In this document: in pieces, positions 45,372-55,126 of the stretch
Numbering within the stretch: position 1 is the first letter of the stretch
Layout: every line of letters starts with the position of its first letter
NCBI GenBank assembly: GCA_947449735.1
Contig: CANFTB010000024.1
Span: 1-64,000, forward strand
Direction: 5' to 3'
Source: Chthoniobacteraceae bacterium
Lineage (GTDB): Bacteria; Verrucomicrobiota; Verrucomicrobiia; Chthoniobacterales; Chthoniobacteraceae
Length of the DNA stretch: 64,000 nt
Notes under the pieces: generated by a model
What the model was told of the DNA's origin: nothing
Databases searched by the model: none
What the model saw: the letters and a program-made list of their open reading frames with translations, nothing else
Position numbers and translations under genes: made by a program

Positions 45372-48300
45372 ATGAACTGTGCGACTTCCCGGTTTTGGCT
45401 TGGAGCGGCCGTGTGGCTATGCTCCGTGCAATGGTCTGCAGGCGTGGTGGTTTCAGACCAGACGCTTGGGGCCGCCGGAGTGTCCGCCAGCGGTGGCATC
45501 TATGCGATACCGGCGGCTGCCGGCTTGTTGAAGGGGGGAAATCTCTTTCACAGTTTCAGCCAGTTCAACCTAGTTACCGGAGAAAAGGCCGTTTTCGGAG
45601 GACTGAACGGAGTGCAGAACGTCCTCTCCCGGGTGACAGGCGGTGCCTCGAGCATCAACGGGCGCATCGAATGTTCGGCGAATCTTTTTCTGATCAACCC
45701 TGCCGGGATCGTGTTTGGACCCAACGCCGCCATCGATGTCGCCGGCGCTTTTTCTGTCGCCACCGCCGACTATATCAAATTCTCTGATGGCTCCCGCTTT
45801 AGCGCCGCCCCGGTCCTTGGCGAGCGGGATTCGCTCACGAGCGCTCCGGTCAGCGCCTTCGGTTTTTTGTCGGCGAAGCCTTCTTCCATCACGTTCCGTG
45901 AGACGCAGTTCGCAGGCGGGGCAGGAAGCGAGATCTTTGTCGCAGCCGGCGAAGTGAGTTTGGATGCGGCGGTTTTGTCGGCGGCCTCGGGGCGCATCGG
46001 TCTTCTGGCGGTTGGAGCGGCAGGCGTCGTGCCTGCCGGAGTTTCGGAGCTCGCTGCAGCCTCGGCTGCGACGGTTTCCGTCATGGGGAAGGTGGAGTTG
46101 AAGAACGGGGCGAAGGTGGATGTGAACGGCTCCGGTGGCGGTCGCGTCGTGATCCGGGGCGGGAAACTCCAGATGACAGGGCGCTCCAGTATCAATGCGG
46201 AACACACGGGGCCCGGAACCGGAGGGGGGATAGACGTGCGCACCACAGAGTCAGTCAGCCTATCGGACGGCGAAATCAAAGCCGATGTGCGCGGGGCGGG
46301 TAACGGCGGTGAGGTTTATGTGGAGACCGCTGAGCTTTCTCTCCTTGGAAATTATGTGGGCGGTATTTTCGCAGACAGCTATGCGGGCGGCGCGGGAGCT
46401 GCGGTCCGACTGAATGCCGGCCGCATTGTCATCGATAATGGTTTTGTGAGTGCAAAGGCGTTCAGTTCCGGACGGGGCGGGAGTGTAACCGTAAACGCCG
46501 AGACGTTTTTGGTGTCAGGCTATACGGGAGGGATCTCCACGCAGTCCTATGGTTCAGGGAGTGGCGGCAACATCGCGGTTAACGCTTCAAACGTGTTGCT
46601 GGATGGCAATGTCTACTTGAACGTAAACGCCTCCGGCCAGGGTGATGCTGGCTCTGTGCGGGTGAAATCCACGGACTTAACCCTCAAGGGCTACGCAGGC
46701 ATTTACGCCTCCACCTCGGGAATAGGCAATGCGGGCGAGATCGACCTTTCGGCTGCGCGTTTGTCCATCGATGGCGGATATGTTTTTTCGGTTTCAAGCA
46801 GCGGAGCAAGAGGCAACGCGGGCGGTGTTGCCGTTCATGCCGATGTTTTTTCGCTTTCGAATGCCGGGGAGCTTAATTCCAGCAGCGAGGGTGTCGGGCT
46901 TGGAGGTGATATTTCAATTTCGGCGGGAAAGGTCACAATCGACGCCGCTTCGATCAATGCGAACAGCATCGGGTCGGGTGCGGGGGGGAATGTGGTGATT
47001 CGTACGCCGGAGTTTTTGCTCACCGGATATGGAACCGTTTCTGCTAGTGCGACGTCTTCCGGCGCCGGGGGGAGCATCGAGATTGCCGCGACAAAGTTGT
47101 CCCTCTCGGACAAACTTGTCGGTGCCGGAAATGGTGGCGGATTTGTGAAGGCCGAGTCGTCGGGAAAGGGCGCCGGCGGCAGCGTGAAGTTGATCAGCAG
47201 CGATCTTCTGATTAATGGGTACGGCGGTGTGTTTACCGGAACGACTGGCGAGGGCGCTGCCGGTACGGTGTTGAGTGAACCGGGGAGTGTTTCTTATGCA
47301 TTGGGCGGGGCGGTGGTTTCATCTGGAGCCGGAGGGAGGCTGGAGATCTCGAACGGTTATATTTCGAGCGATGTGGGGCCGGGGGCTTCGGGCGCGGGCG
47401 GCTTGGTGAAGATTCGTTCGGGCGTGTTCTCCATTGGAGGCCATCTTGGCGGCGTATCAGTGGGAACTGAGGGGCCGGGCAGGGGCGGGGATGTAGAGCT
47501 CGAAGTCGAGCGGCTCACCATGGACGGCCCCGTTTATATCAGCGCTCGGTCCGGATCCAGCGGTCCGAGCGGGACGATTCATATTTACGGAGCGAAGGAG
47601 GTGAGCCTGGCCGGATACAGCGGTGTCTACGCAAGCAGCTCCGGATCGGGGGTTGCCGGCAATGTACAGATCGACTCTGAGAGCGTTGTTTTGCGTGGGA
47701 GCTATGTTCTCGCGAACACCTCCGGTTCCGGTGACGCCGGTGAGGTGTCGATTGTCGCCTCCAAGAGTTTGGACATCGATGGGCGGGGTTCCTTGGGGGT
47801 TACGGGGGTGTCCGTCAGTTCGCTTTCCGGAGCCACCGGCCTGGGGGGGCGCATCCGTATCAAGGCGAGCGATGTCTCTATTTATGGAAACGCCGATGCG
47901 GAGAGTGGAATCACCGCGCGCTCTGTAACATCTTCCGCCGCAGGGGCGATTGTTTTGGAGGCTGCGAGCCTTTTGATGGATTCCGCAGCCTCTATTTCCA
48001 GCGCCAATATGTTGGTCTCGGGAGCGAACGGGCTGCGGGGGAATGCAGGGAGCGTCCGGATAGACGTCACGGGCAGACTCTCGATGGACGGTGCGAGCGT
48101 GATTACAACGGAGGCACTCCGAGGCGATGCCGGCGTTCTGACACTTCACGTGGGTTCGGTCCTTCAGTTAAAGAATTCGAGCTCCCTCAGTGCGAGCGCC
48201 CCGGTGGGTTTGGGCGGGGACATCGAAGTGACCGCCCGCGACGTAATCGACATCAACCGCTCGACCATTTCCGCGATGGCCAGCGTGCAGGGGGGCAACG

Positions 48301-48659
48301 TGTCGATTGACCCGCATTTTGTGTTCGTAGACCACGGTCTGATCAGCGCCCAGTCGTATGGTGGCGGGCGGGCTGGAAATCTGACAATCGAGTGCGACTA
48401 CTTCTTTTCGAATGAAAGCCGCGTGTTTGCGACTGGGGCGCTGCAGATCTCGGCAATCGACGCCAACATTGCGAATGCAGTTGCACCGCTGAGGGGCGGG
48501 TTCGCGCCTTCCTCCGGGCAGTTGCAGGAGCGCTGTGCGATGCGGTTGGGGGGAGACGTCAGCAGCTTTTTAGTAGTCGGTCGCGGAGGCGTGGCCTCGG
48601 ATGCGTCGGGTTCCTGGTTGGAGAGCGCGGTTTGGCGGCGCGGCACTAAAAAGCGCTGA
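45372..48659 (+). CDS. Two-partner-secretion exoprotein TpsA (filamentous haemagglutinin N-domain)
   Basis: 1,095 residues from ATG 45372, where a signal peptide begins (FWLGAAVWLCSVQWSAG); the open frame extends to 45234 inside the DUF928 gene. The TPS domain covers about 25-260 with FSQFNLVTGEKAVFGG, NVLSRVTGG and LFLINPAGIVFGPNA, the export-directing beta-helix start. Residues 260-1040 are Gly/Ser/Ala-rich repeats of a long right-handed beta-helix (GAGGNVVIRTPEFLLTGYG and similar units about 50 residues apart). The C-terminus LQERCAMR, then SSFLVVGRGG, matches the Cys and GRGG ending of cyanobacterial TpsA proteins. Probably surface-exposed or released. The tpsB gene is convergent and overlaps by 14 bp. 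Confidence 0.92.
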   Translation: MNCATSRFWLGAAVWLCSVQWSAGVVVSDQTLGAAGVSASGGIYAIPAAAGLLKGGNLFHSFSQFNLVTGEKAVFGGLNGVQNVLSRVTGGASSINGRIECSANLFLINPAGIVFGPNAAIDVAGAFSVATADYIKFSDGSRFSAAPVLGERDSLTSAPVSAFGFLSAKPSSITFRETQFAGGAGSEIFVAAGEVSLDAAVLSAASGRIGLLAVGAAGVVPAGVSELAAASAATVSVMGKVELKNGAKVDVNGSGGGRVVIRGGKLQMTGRSSINAEHTGPGTGGGIDVRTTESVSLSDGEIKADVRGAGNGGEVYVETAELSLLGNYVGGIFADSYAGGAGAAVRLNAGRIVIDNGFVSAKAFSSGRGGSVTVNAETFLVSGYTGGISTQSYGSGSGGNIAVNASNVLLDGNVYLNVNASGQGDAGSVRVKSTDLTLKGYAGIYASTSGIGNAGEIDLSAARLSIDGGYVFSVSSSGARGNAGGVAVHADVFSLSNAGELNSSSEGVGLGGDISISAGKVTIDAASINANSIGSGAGGNVVIRTPEFLLTGYGTVSASATSSGAGGSIEIAATKLSLSDKLVGAGNGGGFVKAESSGKGAGGSVKLISSDLLINGYGGVFTGTTGEGAAGTVLSEPGSVSYALGGAVVSSGAGGRLEISNGYISSDVGPGASGAGGLVKIRSGVFSIGGHLGGVSVGTEGPGRGGDVELEVERLTMDGPVYISARSGSSGPSGTIHIYGAKEVSLAGYSGVYASSSGSGVAGNVQIDSESVVLRGSYVLANTSGSGDAGEVSIVASKSLDIDGRGSLGVTGVSVSSLSGATGLGGRIRIKASDVSIYGNADAESGITARSVTSSAAGAIVLEAASLLMDSAASISSANMLVSGANGLRGNAGSVRIDVTGRLSMDGASVITTEALRGDAGVLTLHVGSVLQLKNSSSLSASAPVGLGGDIEVTARDVIDINRSTISAMASVQGGNVSIDPHFVFVDHGLISAQSYGGGRAGNLTIECDYFFSNESRVFATGALQISAIDANIANAVAPLRGGFAPSSGQLQERCAMRLGGDVSSFLVVGRGGVASDASGSWLESAVWRRGTKKR

Positions 48660-50505
48660 CGGAGATTTGGAAGTGGATTCCGTAGTCCTGAAGGCTGGTT
48701 TTGGACTTTTGCAGACGAACCAAAGGCTGCCCCCAGTAGAGCGAGACGTCGGCCCTCTTTGAGAGGTGAAAAAGGAGTCCGGCTCCGGCGCTGCTGAGGG
48801 TCTGCGAGCCGTTGTTTGTTTTGTGGCTGTCCCAGCCGTTGCCGATGTCGAAAAACGGAGCCAGCGACACGACGGGATCCTGGTCCTGTTTGGTCCAAAG
48901 AGGGATGCGCACCTCCGCTGAGGCGAAGACACCGTTGTCGCGCAGAATCTGGTTTTCGCGGTAGCCCCGAACGCTCTGCGCCCCTCCAAGGCTGAATTGC
49001 TCCAGAGAAAGAAGCGCGTTGCCTGCGAGCTGTGTATTCGCCCTGAGGATGATCAGGGTGTTCCTCAGCATGCTGGCGCCGAGAGTGTTTGAACGGTGCT
49101 GGTCGCCCGGAGTGTCGAAGATTCTGCGGATGTACTGGGCCTGGTTCATCCACGCGGTAAAGCGGCTGTCTGGAATGGCGTCACCGTTTGCAGAGGGAAC
49201 CTGTTTGGACGCGTCGGAGGAACCCAGGGCGTGAAAACCGCGGCTGATGGTTGAGCGCAGGGAGAAGACTTGAACCGGAGTGCGGTTGGTCCATTCAACG
49301 GCGAAGCGTGTTGCGAAGACGTCGGAATCTCCGTCGCTCGCGCCCGGGGAAAGGCTGAATGGAACGCCAAGGAGAGAGGTTTCACTGTGCTTGCGGGCCG
49401 CTGAGACGGTTGCCGAAACGGAGTTTCCGAGCGTGTTTACGAGCTGTTGGCGCAGCCGCAACCCGAGCTCCTCAGAACGGCTTTGAATGTCTAGTGCCGC
49501 GAAGGTTTCATCGAGCACCCCCGAGTTGCTCCGGCTCGCGTTGAAGCCGAAGTAGGTTCCCCAAGGGGTGAGGGGGAGTTCATAGTTCACCGCGACATTC
49601 TCAATTCCATCGCCGTAAAAGCCGGCGTCCTTCGTGGCGTGGGCGGCACCCCAGCGGAGTTCGAACGGGTCGTTGATGCCAAGCAGATTGAGGTCGGCAA
49701 ACCGGAATTCCGCGGAACCCTCGCCCACGCTCGGAGGTCGCTTGTTGCTAAGCTCCATATCCAGACGAAAGGGGTGCTCGTCCTTGATTGCTGTATGAAG
49801 AATCCCTTCACCCGGCAGCGCGCCAGGCTTGAGTTCGGCGTTAATCCTCGAGATTCCGGGGTTCTGCCGGAGCAGCTGCAAGCCGGTTTTGAGGGTGTTG
49901 AAATTGACTGGCGTGCCAGCGGCATGTCGCAGCTGGGACTTCAACCACCAAGTCCGGAACCATCTGTTGCCTTCCAGTTCCACCTCTCTCAGCCGTCCTT
50001 CCACAATCTCCAGATGGATCGTTCCCCCCTCCACATCCTGGTCCGGAAGAACCGCGCCGGAGTTGATATAGCCTGCGTCGACATACTCCCGGGTGACCGC
50101 AACCCTCGCAGCCTCAAGCTCCGCTTCGCTGATGCTACGTCCGGTGTAATGGGCCAGCACGCGGGAGAGGTGTGCGCTTGAAAACACGGTATTGCCCGTG
50201 AACTCGAATTTGTTCACCCGGATCTGCAGGGAGTTCGCTTGCTCCAGAGCCGGCGCTGCGGAACTTTGAAACTGGCTGGTCTTGGGAAGAATGGGTGGGA
50301 GCGTGTCGGGTGCGAGGCCGAGTCTGTATTTTGGAAGCGCTGGCGTTGTGCCGGGGGTAACGGGTACCAGACGGATTTCGTCGCCCAGCAGCGGGGCATG
50401 TGCCTCGGCTTTGTCCGAGGCTGCGGGCGCAGGCTCCTGCCCGGAGACACGCATCGAAGCGTGAATGGCGAAAACAGTTGCGAGGTAGGGTAGGGTGGCG
50501 CGCAT
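48646..50505 (-). CDS. Two-partner-secretion outer-membrane transporter TpsB (ShlB/FhaC family)
   Basis: 619 residues from the ATG at 50505, which begins a signal (RATLPYLATVFAIHASMRVS); an open frame reaches 50625. The POTRA_2 domain (about 93-167) has LQIRVNKFEFTGNTVFS and GGTIHLEIVEGRLREVE. A second POTRA-like segment follows, with RQNPGISRINAELKPG. The remaining 400 residues are a 16-strand barrel with the conserved VRGYRENQILRDNGVF loop, ending in Phe. Exports the TpsA at 45372-48659. Unlike most systems, it is on the opposite strand, its last 14 bp shared with the end of tpsA, so the two genes need separate promoters. Confidence 0.94.
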   Translation of the reverse strand: MRATLPYLATVFAIHASMRVSGQEPAPAASDKAEAHAPLLGDEIRLVPVTPGTTPALPKYRLGLAPDTLPPILPKTSQFQSSAAPALEQANSLQIRVNKFEFTGNTVFSSAHLSRVLAHYTGRSISEAELEAARVAVTREYVDAGYINSGAVLPDQDVEGGTIHLEIVEGRLREVELEGNRWFRTWWLKSQLRHAAGTPVNFNTLKTGLQLLRQNPGISRINAELKPGALPGEGILHTAIKDEHPFRLDMELSNKRPPSVGEGSAEFRFADLNLLGINDPFELRWGAAHATKDAGFYGDGIENVAVNYELPLTPWGTYFGFNASRSNSGVLDETFAALDIQSRSEELGLRLRQQLVNTLGNSVSATVSAARKHSETSLLGVPFSLSPGASDGDSDVFATRFAVEWTNRTPVQVFSLRSTISRGFHALGSSDASKQVPSANGDAIPDSRFTAWMNQAQYIRRIFDTPGDQHRSNTLGASMLRNTLIILRANTQLAGNALLSLEQFSLGGAQSVRGYRENQILRDNGVFASAEVRIPLWTKQDQDPVVSLAPFFDIGNGWDSHKTNNGSQTLSSAGAGLLFHLSKRADVSLYWGQPLVRLQKSKTSLQDYGIHFQISVSAF

Positions 50506-50653
50506 TCGAGTCGGGTGGCTCGCGCCGGACGGAGGCAAAACCGGGAACATGAGTCCGGATTTTGCAACCGAGCACGGGCGCAGGCTGACTTGGATCACCC
50601 TATTTAGGGAGCATCTTCCGGGCAATCGCGCAGGAGTGACTTTGCAAACTTTG

Positions 50654-52108
50654 TCAGGTGATGAGCTCCCGTATCACCTTGCCATGGACATCGGTCAGAC
50701 GCCTTGGGATTCCGTTGTGGTAGAACGAGAGTTTTTCGTGGTCGATGCCGAGAAGGTGCAGGGCGGTGGCGTGCAGGTCGTAACAGTAGGTTGGCTTGTC
50801 CTGCGCCTTGGAACCCAGAGGATCCGTGGTTCCGTATCCGGTGCCTCCCTTGATGCCGCCCCCGGCCATCCACGCGGTGAACGCCCCCGGGTTGTGGTCC
50901 CTGCCTTTTCCTTGGGCCGCAGGCTGCCGGCCGAACTCCGTCGTGCAGATGACCAGGGTGCTTTCGAGGAGTCCTCTCTGCTTCAAGTCTGTGAGCAAAG
51001 CGGCGGCGCCGGTGTCGAGCACCGCACCCCAGTAGCCGTGGTCGCGCACCAGGTCTTCGTGGCTGTCCCAGTTTGGACGGATCTTTTTCGCCGTTGTATT
51101 TTCGGCGCCGCAATAAATTTGGACAAAACGCACGCCCCGCTCCACCAAGCGTCTGGCCAGGAGGCACTGTCTTCCGAAAGGTCCTATGTCCTCGTGCGCC
51201 AGTTGGTAGAGCTCTCTGGTGGAGTCGCTCTCCTTGCTCAGGTCAGTGGCCTCGGGCGCGCTCAGTTGCAGGCGCGCGGCAAGCTCGTATGCCGAAATCC
51301 GTGCATCCAGTTCCGTGTTGGTGGAGCGCGAGGCGGCGTGCCCGCGGTTTAGCATTTGAAGAAAATCACGGCTCGCGGCCTCGGCTCCGGAGCGGAGATG
51401 CTCGTAGCCCGGTGCGGGAAAGAGGTCCGAGATGGGCGGCTTTTCTGCGTCCGACTGGATGGTTGTTCCCTGGTGCACAGCCGGCAGAAATCCCGCGCCC
51501 CAGTTGATGACTCCGCCGGGCGGTAGCCCTCGCACGTCGGGTAGCACGACAAAGGCCGGCAATTCGGCGGTTTCGCTGCCAAGGCCGTATGTCACCCACG
51601 ACCCCATGCTCGGGAACCCCGGCAGGATGAAACCGCTGTTGGCCATGAACATCGCGGGCCCGTGCAGGGCGCTCTTGCTCTGCATGGAGTAGATGAAGGC
51701 CATGTCGTCGACTCGCTTCGCCAGGTTGGGCAGGAGCGAGCTCACCCACAAGCCGGAGCCACCGTGCTGTTGAAACGGCCAATAGGAGCCCTGGCAGTTG
51801 CCAGGCTTCGATGCGAAGAACTGCAGTTTGCCGTCCGGATCGAAAGGCTTGCCCTGGCGCTCGGCGAGCTCCGGCTTGTAGTCCCATGTGTCCAGATGGC
51901 TCAGGCCGCCGGGGCAGAAAATTTGAATGACCGCCTTCGCCTTAGCCGGATGGTGCGTTGCCTTGACCTCCAGCGGGCTGGCTTTTGCGGTGGCCTCGTG
52001 GAGTAGGGTTCCGAGGGCTACAGCGCCGAGTCCTCCTCCTGCGGTTTTGAGAAACTCCCGCCGCGAACCGGCGATCAGTCCCGAAAATGGGTCAGGGTGC
52101 GTGCTCAT
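50654..52108 (-). CDS. DUF1501 protein, Tat-exported (second copy)
   Basis: 484 residues. Twin-Arg signal GSRREFLKTAGGGLGAVALG. DUF1501 features: VIQIFCPGGLSHLDTWDYKP, AELPAFVVLPD, STLVICTTEFGRQPAAQGKG, RDHNPGAFTAWMAGGGIKGG and a C-terminal RRLTDVHGKVIREL. A paralogue of 25113-26603 with only moderate similarity. Starts 2 bp after the PSD1 stop and is last of the seven-gene operon beginning at 60877. Function of the family is not established. Confidence 0.93.
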   Translation of the reverse strand: MSTHPDPFSGLIAGSRREFLKTAGGGLGAVALGTLLHEATAKASPLEVKATHHPAKAKAVIQIFCPGGLSHLDTWDYKPELAERQGKPFDPDGKLQFFASKPGNCQGSYWPFQQHGGSGLWVSSLLPNLAKRVDDMAFIYSMQSKSALHGPAMFMANSGFILPGFPSMGSWVTYGLGSETAELPAFVVLPDVRGLPPGGVINWGAGFLPAVHQGTTIQSDAEKPPISDLFPAPGYEHLRSGAEAASRDFLQMLNRGHAASRSTNTELDARISAYELAARLQLSAPEATDLSKESDSTRELYQLAHEDIGPFGRQCLLARRLVERGVRFVQIYCGAENTTAKKIRPNWDSHEDLVRDHGYWGAVLDTGAAALLTDLKQRGLLESTLVICTTEFGRQPAAQGKGRDHNPGAFTAWMAGGGIKGGTGYGTTDPLGSKAQDKPTYCYDLHATALHLLGIDHEKLSFYHNGIPRRLTDVHGKVIRELIT

Positions 52109-52110
52109 GG

Positions 52111-55083
52111 TCAGTCCAGGTACATGAATTCGTTGGTGTTCAGAAGCATCCTGCAGAGCGCGAAAAGCCCCTGCTCCCCGGCGAGGCGTTCCGCCGCCTT
52201 CAACTCCCCGGCGGTGGGCTGGCGCAGCAGGGCCAGTTGGAAGGCGCGTCGGACAGAGGCCGCTCCCGGCGCCGTTTCGTTTTCAGCGCGGGTGGCGAGA
52301 TGGCGCGCCTGCTGGAGCATGAAGGCATTGTTTGCGAGCGTTAAAGCCTGCAGGGCCGTCGTGGTTTGAGAGCGCACCGGCGTGAGGTTTGCCGGATCCG
52401 AGCAGTCTAGGGTGGTTAGAAACTGGTGCGGTGTCGTCCGCACCACAAACCGGTAGATGCTGCGCTTCTGCACCTCCGGGTCGTCCTCCGTCTTGTACTC
52501 GTAAATCGGGGCGTAGGCTTCGGTGTATTTGAAGTCTTTGAACCCGGGCCCGCCAAAGGAAAGGTTTAGGCGTCCGCTCGTGCTCAAGACGGAGTCCCTG
52601 AGAGATTCGGCGTCAAGGCGTCGGGGGTTTTGGCGCCAGACAAGCCGGTTCGAGGCGTCCAAGGCTTGTGCGCCCGGGTTTGGGACGTTGGATTGCTGCC
52701 GGTAGGTGTCGCTGAGAAGGATCCGTTTTTGAAGCCGCTTGAGGGACCAGCCTTCCCTCAGCAGTTCCTGTGCAAGCCAGTCCAGAAGTTCGGGATGCGA
52801 GGGAGGCTGTCCACCCAGCCCGAAGTCGCTGGGAGTGGGGGCGATGCCCTGGCCAAAGAGGTGCTGCCAGAGGCGGTTTACGATCACGCGGCGGGTCAGC
52901 GGGTTGCTGGGATCGGTAATCCATTTTGCCAGCGCCAGCCGCCTTTGCCCTTCAGGCGTGGACTTGTCGCCCAGCAACGCCGGGGCGTGGGTGCTCCAAT
53001 TGAAGGACGCCGGGAGAACCTCGTCGCCTTCCTGCTCCGGATTTCCACGGACATGAACCCGTACCACCGGAGGGGTTGCAGCACTCGTCACGGCGTAAAC
53101 CTGCTCTGGTTGGGGCAGGGCCTTGATGGCCTTTTCAAGACTGCTCGCCTCGGCTTTCAACCGGTCCAGTTCGCCCCTTGCTGAGTCTGTAAGGGCAGCG
53201 GGCGTGGATTCGGGCATCAGGCGTGGATCTCCCAAAAAGAGAAGGTCGCTATTGATGCCGTCGCCTCCGTCCGTGGCCATCAAGGTCAGGAATCGCGCGG
53301 TAGTCGGGACCTTTACCTCAACCTGAAGGCTGTCTTGTTTTTTAAGGCCGCTGCGTTCGAGTGCCTTGTTCCCATCCACATAGACGGTGAAATCCGCCTT
53401 GGTTGAGGCCGCCGAAGGCGACGCCCCGAAACCGGCTTGCGCAGTGAAAATGAGGTCTGTGACACCACCTGCCTTCCGGATCTCCTCGAGATCAAAAACA
53501 ATCCCTCCGTTTGCGTGGATTCCGAGCAGGGTGTGGCCTCCCGAGAGGAAATCGACGGCGCCGATCTTCGCATGCACCTGTGCGTTCAAGCCGCCTTCGC
53601 GGATGGCATCCCAGGCTTCGCCGTTGGTTTTCGGAATATCCGTGAGCGAAATGTCCGGGGTGATTTTGACCGTGCGGTGTTCTGGATCGTGTCCGTTCGG
53701 GAGGAAAACTCCCCTGACCATTCTGGGCGCGTTTTTCGATGCGTCGTACGCTGGTTGCAAAAGGGTGTTTGGGACGATGTTGCGCTGGTGGCCCATCTTT
53801 TCCTTTGTGAAGACACCCTTTCCGAGGACGATCCCGGTTCCCTTGACTCCCGACCCGCGACCATCGCCGCCGGCGACCATGTCGGCGAGATCGAACCCCT
53901 CTCCATTGATCTTCGCGATCTGTTTACGTGTCTCAGCCAAGGCCGATTCGATGCGCTTTTTTTCAGTCTGAATTCGCGCCGTCTCACCCGTGCGCACCTC
54001 CCGATTCTCGCGCTTCAGTCCGGCGAAGACCGCCTGCAGGCCGAAGTATTCCTTCTGCGAAATCGGGTCCAGCTTGTGGTCGTGGCAGCGCGCACAGTTG
54101 ATGGTGATCGCCATTGTGGAGGTGATGACCTGCGTGACCATGTCGTCCAGGTCGCCCGCGCGGGCGGCGCGCCTGAGCGCTTCGCTTTTGGTTTCCACCT
54201 GGCCCACAAAATCCCAGGGTCCGGCGGCAAGGAACCCCGTGGCGATGATAGAGTCGGCCTTTGCCGGTGCGAGGATGTCGCCGGCGATTTGTTCCCTCAA
54301 AAACTGGTCGTAGGGCTTGTCGGCGTTCAGCGACTGGATGACGTAGTCGCGGTAGCGCCACGCATTGGGGCGCAACTGGTCCCGCTCAAACCCGTGGGTG
54401 TCGGCGTAATGCGCGATGTCGAGCCAGTGCCGCGCCCACCTTTCGCCGTAACGGGGCGAGGCGAGAAGCGTGTCGACAAGCCTCTCGTAGGCATCGGTCG
54501 AAGCGTCCGCTTCGAAATGCTCAACCTGTTCCGGAGACGGCGGGAGCCCGGTCAGGTCAAAATAAAGACGACGGATTAGTGTCCGCTTGTCGGCTTGGGG
54601 AGCCATGGCCAGACCCTTTTCACTCAGGCTGCGGCGGATGAAGTAATCGACGCCGGCTTCCGCAGGAAAGGCGCTTTGAACGGGTTGGACCGCCCAGTGC
54701 TTGGCTCGTGTGTCTTCGGACGCCGCCCGGTCGGCATCGGTTTCCTTCCACTGGGCCCCCGACTCGAGCCATCGCGCGATTTTTTGAATCTCTCCAGGAC
54801 TCAGTCGCTCGCCTTTGGGCGGCATCTTTTCATCATCGTCCTCGGATGTGATGCGCTTGAAGAGAAGGCTTGCCGCCTTGTCCCCTGGAGCGATTGCCGG
54901 GCCGCCATGGCCCCCTTTGAACGCAAAGGACCGCGCGTCGAGCCTTAGCTCACCCTTCTGTTTTTTTGCTCCATGGCATTCAACGCAGTGCTTTTGCAGA
55001 AGAGGGCGGATCTCCGCCTCGAAGTCCGCCGCAGGGGCTGCGCAGGAAAGAGCCAGACTGGCGAGAAGTGCGTTCCTTTTCAT
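52111..55083 (-). CDS. PSD1 protein: cytochrome c, DUF1549, DUF1553 (second copy)
   Basis: 990 residues from ATG 55083, preceded nine bases upstream by GAGG; ATGs at 55092 and 55245 are less well placed. Signal KRNALLASLALSCAAPAADF. The haem domain has CVECH and distal MPPKGER. DUF1549 has ASPRYGERWARHWLDIAHYA and NCARCHDHKLDPISQKEYFG. The middle region carries a jelly-roll-like insert (GGHTLLGIHANGGIVFDLEE). DUF1553 has PSDFGLGGQPPSHPELLDWL and a Pro-rich turn. It follows a Gfo/Idh/MocA gene by 43 bp within the sugar operon and precedes its DUF1501 partner by 2 bp. Confidence 0.93.
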   Translation of the reverse strand: MKRNALLASLALSCAAPAADFEAEIRPLLQKHCVECHGAKKQKGELRLDARSFAFKGGHGGPAIAPGDKAASLLFKRITSEDDDEKMPPKGERLSPGEIQKIARWLESGAQWKETDADRAASEDTRAKHWAVQPVQSAFPAEAGVDYFIRRSLSEKGLAMAPQADKRTLIRRLYFDLTGLPPSPEQVEHFEADASTDAYERLVDTLLASPRYGERWARHWLDIAHYADTHGFERDQLRPNAWRYRDYVIQSLNADKPYDQFLREQIAGDILAPAKADSIIATGFLAAGPWDFVGQVETKSEALRRAARAGDLDDMVTQVITSTMAITINCARCHDHKLDPISQKEYFGLQAVFAGLKRENREVRTGETARIQTEKKRIESALAETRKQIAKINGEGFDLADMVAGGDGRGSGVKGTGIVLGKGVFTKEKMGHQRNIVPNTLLQPAYDASKNAPRMVRGVFLPNGHDPEHRTVKITPDISLTDIPKTNGEAWDAIREGGLNAQVHAKIGAVDFLSGGHTLLGIHANGGIVFDLEEIRKAGGVTDLIFTAQAGFGASPSAASTKADFTVYVDGNKALERSGLKKQDSLQVEVKVPTTARFLTLMATDGGDGINSDLLFLGDPRLMPESTPAALTDSARGELDRLKAEASSLEKAIKALPQPEQVYAVTSAATPPVVRVHVRGNPEQEGDEVLPASFNWSTHAPALLGDKSTPEGQRRLALAKWITDPSNPLTRRVIVNRLWQHLFGQGIAPTPSDFGLGGQPPSHPELLDWLAQELLREGWSLKRLQKRILLSDTYRQQSNVPNPGAQALDASNRLVWRQNPRRLDAESLRDSVLSTSGRLNLSFGGPGFKDFKYTEAYAPIYEYKTEDDPEVQKRSIYRFVVRTTPHQFLTTLDCSDPANLTPVRSQTTTALQALTLANNAFMLQQARHLATRAENETAPGAASVRRAFQLALLRQPTAGELKAAERLAGEQGLFALCRMLLNTNEFMYLD

Positions 55084-55126
55084 GGGGTTCATCCTCAGCC
55101 CGATGCGTGCGTCATTGCTCCTTCTG

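Noticed and set aside
45372-48659. Tandem DNA repeats or a CRISPR-like array in the Gly-rich region
   Set aside because: Periodicity is in the protein (beta-helix turns), not in DNA. No near-identical direct repeats with unique spacers are seen.
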